Assembly (NCBI GenBank): GCA_027066725.1
Contig: JAMONC010000348.1
Location: forward strand, 1-5,661
Reading direction: 5' to 3'
Source: Desulfobacterales bacterium
GTDB taxonomy: Bacteria > Desulfobacterota > Dissulfuribacteria > Dissulfuribacterales > JAMONC01
Length of the DNA: 5,661 bases
Shown: positions 1 through 5,364 of the stretch, piece after piece
Numbering within the stretch: position 1 is the stretch's first letter
Layout: each line of letters opens with the position of its first letter
Notes under the pieces: model-generated
Databases searched by the model: none
The model's input: the letters and a program-made list of their open reading frames with translations, nothing else
What the model was told of the DNA's origin: nothing
Program-made: the position numbers and the translations under genes

Positions 1-1347
1 TATCCATTTGGCATATCTTTTTTAATATCAATATTAGCAGGGCTTAAAATTGGAGCTATTTTATGTCCTATTTTAAACAGAAGACTATCACAAGAAACCA
101 TAGAGTTAATAAATCCAGATATTATTATATCAGATATAAGCTATAAAAGCAGATTAGTAAAATGGAAAGAAAAACTAATTGTTTTAGATCCTAGCAGCTT
201 AGAACAAGATAAATTATCTGAGCCAACGCGTTCTTATTCATACAAATCAGGGGAGTTGGCCTTTTTATTACCTAACATATCTCTTACCTCATTAATAAAG
301 ATAAGTGCAGATGAAGCGTATCTTTATCCCTTAAGAGATGCTCTTATAACATATGCATTAGCTCCTTCAGATAAATTGGTTTCTATTGGATTTGATGTTT
401 TAAAGTCATTAATTCTTTTACTTTCTTCTATGTTAATAGGAGCAAGCTATAATTTTATAACTAAAAAGATATTAAACAATTATGCACAAAAGATATTTCA
501 TAACTTACACATAAAGACCTTAGGAGTTTCAGATTCCATAGTAGAATTATTATTAAGTATAGATAATATTGATTTATCTAAAAGATGTGAAATTTTCTTT
601 AGAGACCCTGGCGAATCTATTTCTATTGAAAGATATCAAAGAGTTATAGATAAATTAGGACTTAAAAGCACACTAATTACTAATGTACGATTAGAACCTA
701 ACATTTTAGGCTCTTCCTTGTCATCTATAAGATTTAAAGGTAAAGCTCATCAATATGTCTTTCCTTCCCCTGGAGCTAAATGGACATTAGTTAGTCCTGT
801 AGATAGTGAGTGTAAATCTATATTGCCCTATGGTTGCATAACTATTCCAATGCTAGGAAATGATAAAGAGCAAAAAGAGTTAGAAGATATAATTTCTAAG
901 TATAATCATCTGTTATGGTTATATGCATCACCTTATGTGCCTATACCCAAAAAGATCAAAAAAAGATTTCCCGTATCTCACTTTATGGCAATCTTAAAAC
1001 GTTTTAAAGATGAATCTATCAATAAAAGATTTGAGTATTGTCTTTTACTCATACCATCTACAGAAAAGATCAAAGTAGTATTATTAATTTTTACTGGAGA
1101 TATTGAGCATTTTTCCGAAATAAATTGGAAAGAAGGATTTATTGATAAAATTTTAAAGGAATTAGGAAGAGAATTTTTACCTGACAAAATAGAGTTCTTT
1201 AAGTTTTATCCCAGATATAAATCTAATGGTAGTATAGATAATAAATGGTGCTATGACCAATATATTTCAGGAATGCTCTATAAAAAGAGCAATAAAGAGG
1301 TTTATAGGGTTATAAGCCTTTTAAGGAAACTAATTTTAAATAACTAA
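1..1347 (+). CDS. Degenerate ANL-superfamily (AMP-binding/acyl-CoA synthetase-like) protein, 5'-truncated by window
   Basis: The frame is open from base 1 to the TAA at 1345-1347 and shows 448 residues. The real start lies upstream; the TTG at 256 is only an internal codon, because similarity to the fold begins well before it. Visible residues 1-24 (ILAGLKIGAILCPI) match the helix and strand before the ANL nucleotide-binding core. Residues ~86-150 fit the region from the P-loop to the 'LL.GA' helix (LLLSSMLIGAS). KGKAHQYVFPSPG (~residues 245-257) fits the 'G..G.p.PG' segment after motif A5. PDKIEFFKFYPRYKSNGSID (~394-413) fits the C-terminal subdomain ending in motif A10. The catalytic signatures are missing: no TSGTTG-like P-loop, no YGxTE, no Y.TGD or GR.D, and A10 reads NGS instead of NGK. 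I therefore read it as a pseudoenzyme, not an active ligase. No signal peptide can be judged. The reading frame is intact, arguing against a pseudogene. The stop overlaps the tssB SD, placing it in the T6SS operon. Its function is unknown. Confidence 0.62.
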   Translation, partial: YPFGISFLISILAGLKIGAILCPILNRRLSQETIELINPDIIISDISYKSRLVKWKEKLIVLDPSSLEQDKLSEPTRSYSYKSGELAFLLPNISLTSLIKISADEAYLYPLRDALITYALAPSDKLVSIGFDVLKSLILLLSSMLIGASYNFITKKILNNYAQKIFHNLHIKTLGVSDSIVELLLSIDNIDLSKRCEIFFRDPGESISIERYQRVIDKLGLKSTLITNVRLEPNILGSSLSSIRFKGKAHQYVFPSPGAKWTLVSPVDSECKSILPYGCITIPMLGNDKEQKELEDIISKYNHLLWLYASPYVPIPKKIKKRFPVSHFMAILKRFKDESINKRFEYCLLLIPSTEKIKVVLLIFTGDIEHFSEINWKEGFIDKILKELGREFLPDKIEFFKFYPRYKSNGSIDNKWCYDQYISGMLYKKSNKEVYRVISLLRKLILNN

Positions 1348-1359
1348 AGGAGGCATCCT
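1347..1359 (+). promoter_or_regulatory. Ribosome binding site of tssB, overlapping the upstream stop codon
   Basis: AAGGAGG at 1347-1353 lies six bases before the ATG at 1360 and fixes the tssB start. The first A of this SD is the last base of the TAA that ends the ANL-like gene, so a ribosome terminating there would sit on the tssB initiation site. This arrangement favours translational coupling of the two genes; the coupling itself is an inference. Confidence 0.8.
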
Positions 1360-1884
1360 ATGGCAATTCAAGATGAAATCCCCAAATCTAGATTAACATT
1401 AAGGTATAAAACGGAAGTAAATGGACAACCAGAAGATATTACATTGCCTTTTAGATTACTTATTACAGGAGATTTTTCATTAGGGACATCAAAGGATAGG
1501 AAAGTCGATTTAGAAGAGAGAAGAATAAGAAATATTGATGGGACTAATATAGATTCTGTAATGAAAGATATGGGTATAAAGTTAAAATTTTCAGTTGCTA
1601 ATAAGATAGACCCTGAACATTCAGAAGATATGGATATAGAACTACCAATAGAAAGTATGAATTCCTTTAGTCCAGATGAAGTAGCAAAGCATGTTCCTAA
1701 ACTAAGAGGCCTTCTAATGATGAAGAGACTACTTGAAGAAGTACTTTCTAATGTAGATAACCGCAAAGAGTTTAGAAAACTTTTAAATGAATTACTTAGT
1801 AATGAGCAGGCACTGGCTAAGGTCTTAGAACAACTAAAAGATTATGAAAGTTTAAAACTTCCTTCTTCTATAACATCAAAATAA
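1360..1884 (+). CDS. tssB: T6SS contractile sheath small subunit TssB (VipA/IglA family)
   Basis: TssB pairs with TssC to form the protomer of the T6SS sheath, which contracts in the cytoplasm to drive the Hcp tube out of the cell. The 174-residue length is typical of the family. The N-terminal half carries the family signature: RLTLRYKTEVNG (residues 11-22), the LPFRLLITGDFSLG core (29-42), and the LEERRIRNIDG stretch (51-61). The middle has IKLKFSVANKIDP (73-85). The C-terminal half has SPDEVAKHVPKLRGLL (104-119), followed by helices rich in Leu and Lys up to about residue 166, as expected of the domain that interlocks with TssC. The ATG at 1360 is set by a perfect SD. tssC follows after 27 bases, the usual order. 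There is no frameshift and no missing block. Identification rests on recognised family motifs and on the tssC neighbour. Confidence 0.96.
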   Translation: MAIQDEIPKSRLTLRYKTEVNGQPEDITLPFRLLITGDFSLGTSKDRKVDLEERRIRNIDGTNIDSVMKDMGIKLKFSVANKIDPEHSEDMDIELPIESMNSFSPDEVAKHVPKLRGLLMMKRLLEEVLSNVDNRKEFRKLLNELLSNEQALAKVLEQLKDYESLKLPSSITSK

Positions 1885-1891
1885 GAAAATG

Positions 1892-1911
1892 AAATTTTTA
1901 GGAGGTAATAT
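1892..1911 (+). promoter_or_regulatory. Strong ribosome binding site of tssC, within a leader shared with hcp
   Basis: AGGAGGT at 1900-1906 stands five bases before the ATG at 1912. The whole 20-base leader (AAATTTT, then T, then AGGAGGTAATAT) recurs in front of the hcp-position gene at 3422-3441 with a single difference (T versus A at position 8). No rival start codon with a comparable SD is near, so the tssC start is well fixed. Confidence 0.8.
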
Positions 1912-3423
1912 ATGAGCAGTCAAACCCAAGAAGCAGTCAAAACTAAAGAGGCAACTAGTGAAGATATTGATCTTAAAAGATTCTTATCTAGTATGCGTCT
2001 TAGTACAGAGATAGATGAACCTGTCCCTATGGTACAGGACAATCTCTCTGTAGTAAAGGAAGATATAAGTGATGAAAATAGATTTATCTCTGGTTTAGCA
2101 GCTCTGTTGTTAAATATTGATACTTCTGTAGGACGTTTAGATAAAGGTCTTATACAAGATTTGATTGCTAGAATAGATAAGATGGTAAATGATCAATTAA
2201 ACGAGATTATTCATCATGAAAAGTTTAAGACCTTAGAAGCTAATTGGCGTTCTTTATATGATCTAGTTCTTCATACTAATTTTAAAGCTGATATCATGAT
2301 AGATATACTTGATGTTGATAAAGAAGAACTTTTTGAAGATTTTGAGGCAAATGCTGTAGATATAACAGGTAGCGCTTTATTTAAAAAGGTCTATGTAGCA
2401 GAATATGATCAATATGGAGGTAAACCATTTGGAGCAATAATTGGGTTGTATGATTTTGAACATACTCCTCATGATGAATTTTGGCTTAGAATCATGGGAA
2501 AGATTGCTGCAGCAAGCCATGCTCCATTTATTGCCTCAGTTTCTCCAAAGTTCTTTGGCTGTGATTCAATAGAAGAGCTCGCCGCTATAAAAGATCTTGA
2601 AGGGTTACTTAACCATCCTAAATATGGCTCATGGAATAAATTAAGAGAATCTGAAGAGGCTGCATATATAGGACTTACTTTACCTAAGTATATAACAAGA
2701 CTGCCTTATGATCCTGAGACTAATCCTTGTAAAGATATTCCTTTTAAAGAAGAAGTTAGACCTGATAGTAATGAGGATTATGTTTGGGGATCTTCTGCAA
2801 TGCTCTTTGCAAGAAATTTAGTCAGGTCTTTTGCTGAAACAGGCTGGTGTCAATACATAAGGGGCCCAAAAGGTGGTGGACTTATAACAGGACTTCCTGT
2901 TCATACCTTTAATATAAGGGGTGAAGAAGAGATCAAAATACCAGTTGAAATGGCTATTCCAGATTATAGAGAGCTTGAATTTGCAAATTGTGGCTTTATC
3001 CCCTTAATTTATAGAAAAGGAAGTGCGGATGCCTGTTTCTTTAGTTGTCAGTCTTTAAAGAAACCAAAGAAGTTTAAAGATCCTAAAGATACACAAAACG
3101 CACAGCTTGTTACTAATCTTTCTTATACATTTTCAATTACAAGGATCGCCCATTATGTAAAATCTATTATGAGAGACAATATTGGTAGCAATGCTGATGC
3201 AGAGTACATTAAGGATACATTAAGTAGTTGGATATTCCAGTACGTAACTACAGTTACAAATCCAGATGACCTAACCCTTAGATATTATCCATTTAAGGCT
3301 GCATCTGTAGAAGTAGTAGAAAGAGAAGGGATGATAGGATGGTATGATTGTAAGATATCTATCCTACCTCATATACAATTTGAAGGTATGGATGTGGAGC
3401 TAAAGTTAGATACGAGACTATAA
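1912..3423 (+). CDS. tssC: T6SS contractile sheath large subunit TssC (VipB/IglB family)
   Basis: TssC is the larger sheath protein; together with TssB it builds the helical tail sheath around the Hcp tube. The 503 residues match the family's usual ~490-500. Diagnostic blocks appear in order: EKFKTLEANWRSLYDLV (103-119), ALFKKVYVAEYDQYGGKPFGAIIGLYDF (155-182), the IAAASHAPFIASVSPKFFG block (198-216), then LRESEEAAYIGLTLPKYITRLPY (244-266). VWGSSAMLFARNLVRSFAETGWC (291-313) and the GPKGGG turn (318-323) follow. The conserved CQSLKKPKKF (379-388) and the C-terminal IQFEGMDVELKLDTRL complete the protein. The C-terminal strand is the part known in the family to take part in the inter-subunit 'handshake'. 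The N-terminal stretch DIDLKRFLSSMRLS (18-31) is a short amphipathic helix candidate in the place where VipB carries its ClpV-recognition helix; that role here is an inference. The hcp-position gene starts 19 bases downstream. Confidence 0.97.
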   Translation: MSSQTQEAVKTKEATSEDIDLKRFLSSMRLSTEIDEPVPMVQDNLSVVKEDISDENRFISGLAALLLNIDTSVGRLDKGLIQDLIARIDKMVNDQLNEIIHHEKFKTLEANWRSLYDLVLHTNFKADIMIDILDVDKEELFEDFEANAVDITGSALFKKVYVAEYDQYGGKPFGAIIGLYDFEHTPHDEFWLRIMGKIAAASHAPFIASVSPKFFGCDSIEELAAIKDLEGLLNHPKYGSWNKLRESEEAAYIGLTLPKYITRLPYDPETNPCKDIPFKEEVRPDSNEDYVWGSSAMLFARNLVRSFAETGWCQYIRGPKGGGLITGLPVHTFNIRGEEEIKIPVEMAIPDYRELEFANCGFIPLIYRKGSADACFFSCQSLKKPKKFKDPKDTQNAQLVTNLSYTFSITRIAHYVKSIMRDNIGSNADAEYIKDTLSSWIFQYVTTVTNPDDLTLRYYPFKAASVEVVEREGMIGWYDCKISILPHIQFEGMDVELKLDTRL

Positions 3424-3441
3424 ATTTTAAGGAGGTAATAT
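3422..3441 (+). promoter_or_regulatory. Strong ribosome binding site of the hcp-position gene, overlapping the tssC stop
   Basis: AAGGAGGT at 3429-3436 is followed by a six-base spacer and ATG at 3443. The leader starts inside the tssC TAA (3421-3423) and is 19/20 identical to the tssC leader at 1892-1911. This sets the start of the downstream gene and predicts efficient translation. Confidence 0.8.
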
Positions 3442-3442
3442 T

Positions 3443-4015
3443 ATGGCAGAGTTAAACTTTGTATGTAGTGTATCTCAAGGGTTTAATTTCCAGAAAGATG
3501 AACAGGATTTAGTAGGACACTTAACAGAATTAAAGATTGGTGGGAAAGATTTAAAGGCAGACTTTAATGTAACAAATCCTGAAAAAATCTCTGAAAATGT
3601 AAAAGTTGTAGGTATTATTTCTAATATATACTGGAATGGTGGTTATGCAGACCCTATTCAATTTTCCTGCCAAGTTTCTAATGATAACAAAGTAACACTT
3701 GCAACTTTGGTACATAGTGATCTTTCTAATACAGAGGTAATATTTAAGTTCGCTATATATGATTATGATCCCAAGGAAAAGAAATATTATAAATGTTTTC
3801 ATTCAGCAGATGCTGAACTCTATGGCTTAATACAAAAGTCTGGTGGTAGTCTTATTATGGATATAGATATGGACCAGTCAATGGAGGTTGTTTCTCCTAA
3901 GAATTTCTCTTTTTCTTTAGGGGTTATGCCACAAGAAAAGAGCATGGATTTACATCTTGCTACCTCAACAAGTGCAAAATTTGTTAAAAAATGGGGTGTA
4001 GAAGTAACATCCTAG
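3443..4015 (+). CDS. hcp: Divergent Hcp-like (TssD) tube protein, probable
   Basis: Position and length suggest the T6SS inner-tube protein: Hcp forms stacked hexameric rings inside the sheath and is exported on firing. The gene lies directly after tssB-tssC, the common place for hcp, and has 190 residues where Hcp usually has ~160-175. The sequence is beta-rich. Residues ~71-160 follow the Hcp pattern: DPIQFSCQVSNDNKVTLATLV as the 'pi.ft..lsk....L' region, TEVIFKFAIYDYDPKEKKYYKC as the strand pair, ELYGLIQKSGG, and MEVVSPKNFSFSLGVMP as the 'E.vsf.f..i' end strand. What is missing is the classical N-terminal 'GI.GES.D..H...I.v..' block. In its place are SQGFNFQKDEQDLVGHLTELKIGGKDLKADFNV (10-43) and a C-terminal tail HLATSTSAKFVKKWGVEVTS (171-190). 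There is no signal peptide or membrane segment; cysteines are at 8, 76 and 118. The alternative is a lineage-specific T6SS protein of other function that took the hcp position. Confidence 0.58.
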   Translation: MAELNFVCSVSQGFNFQKDEQDLVGHLTELKIGGKDLKADFNVTNPEKISENVKVVGIISNIYWNGGYADPIQFSCQVSNDNKVTLATLVHSDLSNTEVIFKFAIYDYDPKEKKYYKCFHSADAELYGLIQKSGGSLIMDIDMDQSMEVVSPKNFSFSLGVMPQEKSMDLHLATSTSAKFVKKWGVEVTS

Positions 4016-4034
4016 TATGTCTTTAGTATGTACT
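4013..4034 (+). repeat. Two-copy 11-bp tandem repeat at the end of the hcp-position gene
   Basis: TAGTATGTCTT (4013-4023) is followed at once by TAGTATGTACT (4024-4034), with 10 of 11 bases identical. The first copy begins with the TAG stop codon of the gene. It looks like a small slippage duplication in the untranslated spacer; no function is evident. Confidence 0.6.
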
Positions 4035-4048
4035 TAAAGATTCAATAT

Positions 4049-4074
4049 GCAGGGATACATATGAGTGTCCCTGC
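4049..4074 (+). promoter_or_regulatory. GC-rich RNA hairpin between the hcp-position gene and tssK
   Basis: GCAGGGATAC (4049-4058) can pair with GTGTCCCTGC (4065-4074): ten base pairs including one G-U, closed by a six-base loop ATATGA. It stands out against AT-rich surroundings and lies in the longest non-coding gap of the window (92 bases). The sequence after it (TAAAACATAATT) has no run of Ts, so it is not a standard intrinsic terminator. I read it as a transcript-end stabiliser, processing site or partial attenuator that could keep the upstream sheath/tube mRNA more abundant than tssK-tssE. The pairing is visible; the role is inferred. Confidence 0.6.
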
Positions 4075-4095
4075 TAAAACATAATTGACAAAAGT

Positions 4096-4107
4096 GGGAA
4101 GGGGAAG
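4096..4107 (+). promoter_or_regulatory. Purine-rich ribosome binding region of tssK
   Basis: GGGAAGGGGAAG runs directly into the ATG at 4108. It lacks the AGGAGG core used by tssB, tssC and the hcp-position gene, so initiation on tssK is probably weaker. An in-frame TAA at 4075-4077 excludes a start much further upstream, and no other plausible start codon lies between, which supports ATG 4108. Confidence 0.6.
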
Positions 4108-5352
4108 ATGAGCAATAAACTTGCCCGTGTTAAATGGACTATGGGGCAAACGCTTCTTCCTGATCATCTTATTGCTCAGGAAGATTCTATACTTGCAGAT
4201 AGTATAAAAAGGCAACGTTTAATTGGACTGCCTTTTTATGGTATAGCTTCTCTAAAGTTTAATGATAATCTTTTAAGTGAAGGTGTATTATCAGTTACTA
4301 AATTGACCGTTATAATGAGATCAGGACTTTTAATAGATGTACCAGAAAATGCAGTGGTTACACCTTTTAATCTAAATCTATCTGGAAAGTCAAGTTTATC
4401 CATATACTTACATGTGCTTTTAACAGATTATAGTGATGATGATGTATCTGAAGATATTGATATAGATACTGAAGGAGTTTCAAGATTATATTATAAATTG
4501 GTCTTATCTAGTGAGCAAAGTATTCCTGATGTTAGAGAAAGAATAAAACTTGTTGAACTTGAGAAAAATCCTGAAGGACTTTGGAGTATATCTAAAAATT
4601 ATATTCCACCTCTTATTCAGATAGGTACAAATCCCTTTTTAAAAACAGAACTTGAACAATTAGATCAAACACTTGAGTTATTTCAATATAATTTAACCCT
4701 TGATGCTGCAAGTTACTTAAGTGGTGAGAGTCTTTATAGTGTAAAACAGTGTATAAAAAGTGTGATGCATACAAAAAGATTAATTGCAAACCTAAAATCT
4801 CAGCTTCATTTACATCCCTATTTTTTATATGAAAAGTTAAAAGTACTTTATACAGATATTTGTTTTTATAGAAACATAAATCCAGAAAATATTTTTGAGC
4901 CATATGATCATGATGATCTTTATAGAACATTTGATCTTGTTTTATCTCCATTATTTAAGCAAATGCAATTAGTAGAGAAAAAACAGCCCTATCTTGCCTT
5001 TGAGTTTAAGGAAGGATTATATCAAGTTAAGCTTCCAGAGGAGATAAGAGAAGCTTCTCAGGTATATTTCTTAGTTCAAAAAGCTAGTGTTTCACAACAG
5101 GTTTCACTAGAGAATCTAAAATTGGCTAGTGCTTCTAGGATAGTATATGTACATCGTATGGCATTAAAGGGAATACCAATAAAGAAAGTAGAAAGACTAC
5201 CATTTCAACATTCCTTTGGACCTGAAATAGAATTTTATAGGATTATAGAAGGAGAGGAATGGGATTATGCACTTAATGATAGATCTATAGCTTTTTATAG
5301 GCAAGAATCCATGGATGATATGGAATTTTATATATATTGGAGGATGGATTAA
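4108..5352 (+). CDS. tssK: T6SS baseplate-to-membrane adaptor TssK
   Basis: TssK forms trimers that link the cytoplasmic baseplate (TssE/F/G) to the TssL-TssM membrane complex; its N-terminal part is related to phage receptor-binding-protein shoulders. The start shows the family hallmark ARVKWTMGQTLLPDHLIAQE (residues 6-25; family pattern V.W..G..L.PQHF). Next come FYGIASLKFNDNLLSEGVLSV (43-63, the 'wG...l.id...L..G' block), GLLIDVPENA (73-82) and YIPPLIQIGTNPFL (165-178), the signature that closes the shoulder domain. Residues ~180-315 are mainly helical (ELEQLDQTLELFQYNL onward) and fit the trimerising neck. The remaining ~100 residues fit the head domain that contacts the membrane complex. 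At 414 residues it is a little shorter than the usual ~440-450. An acidic loop DDDVSEDIDIDTEG (110-123) sits within the shoulder. Domain borders are by analogy with the known E. coli structure. tssE starts 12 bases downstream. Confidence 0.94.
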   Translation: MSNKLARVKWTMGQTLLPDHLIAQEDSILADSIKRQRLIGLPFYGIASLKFNDNLLSEGVLSVTKLTVIMRSGLLIDVPENAVVTPFNLNLSGKSSLSIYLHVLLTDYSDDDVSEDIDIDTEGVSRLYYKLVLSSEQSIPDVRERIKLVELEKNPEGLWSISKNYIPPLIQIGTNPFLKTELEQLDQTLELFQYNLTLDAASYLSGESLYSVKQCIKSVMHTKRLIANLKSQLHLHPYFLYEKLKVLYTDICFYRNINPENIFEPYDHDDLYRTFDLVLSPLFKQMQLVEKKQPYLAFEFKEGLYQVKLPEEIREASQVYFLVQKASVSQQVSLENLKLASASRIVYVHRMALKGIPIKKVERLPFQHSFGPEIEFYRIIEGEEWDYALNDRSIAFYRQESMDDMEFYIYWRMD

Positions 5353-5364
5353 GGTAGATTAAGG
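5347..5364 (+). repeat. Direct repeat GATTAAGG x2 spanning the tssK stop and tssE ribosome binding site
   Basis: GATTAAGG occurs at 5347-5354 and 5357-5364, separated by TA. The first copy holds the tssK stop TAA (5350-5352) and the second abuts the tssE ATG. Each gives an AAGG purine core. The first core (5351-5354) lies ten bases before the ATG, at the far edge of usable spacing; the second (5361-5364) is too close to serve as a normal SD. The tssE site is thus weaker than those of the sheath genes. Confidence 0.6.

Noticed and set aside
380..455. Possible transmembrane helix in the first gene (VLKSLILLLSSMLIGAS)
   Set aside because: This matches the buried helix before the 'LL.GA' turn of ANL enzymes; it is short, isolated and has no flanking topology signals.
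1274..1291. Inverted repeat TGCTCT/AGAGCA with a six-base loop
   Set aside because: It lies inside the coding sequence of the first gene, the stem is only six pairs, and such repeats are expected by chance.
256..1347. Reading the first gene as a complete 363-residue protein starting at TTG 256
   Set aside because: The frame is open to base 1, and the residues before 256 (AGLKIGAILCPI and following) fit the ANL fold. The bases before the TTG (GGGGAG) look SD-like, but they are immediately adjacent to it, with no spacer, so cannot serve as one.
1348..1359. AGGA/TCCT pairing that might hide the tssB SD
   Set aside because: A four-base stem with a four-base loop is too weak to matter next to a strong SD.
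4061..4084. Seven-codon open frame (MSVPAKT) with AGGGA five bases upstream, possible leader peptide
   Set aside because: It is very short, lies on the hairpin's 3' arm, and nothing in its composition suggests an attenuation leader.
4049..4086. Intrinsic transcription terminator after the hcp-position gene
   Set aside because: The stem is good but no T-run follows on either strand, so standard rho-independent termination is not supported.
4085..4090. Perfect TTGACA, possible -35 box of a promoter for tssK
   Set aside because: A -10 box at normal spacing would fall on or inside the tssK start codon (around 4107-4113), where no TATAAT-like sequence is present.
978..4951. Minus-strand open frames at 978-1187, 1368-1766, 3551-3802 and 4613-4951
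   Set aside because: All lie opposite well-supported + strand genes, have no SD or recognisable family motifs, and show the composition of antisense shadows.
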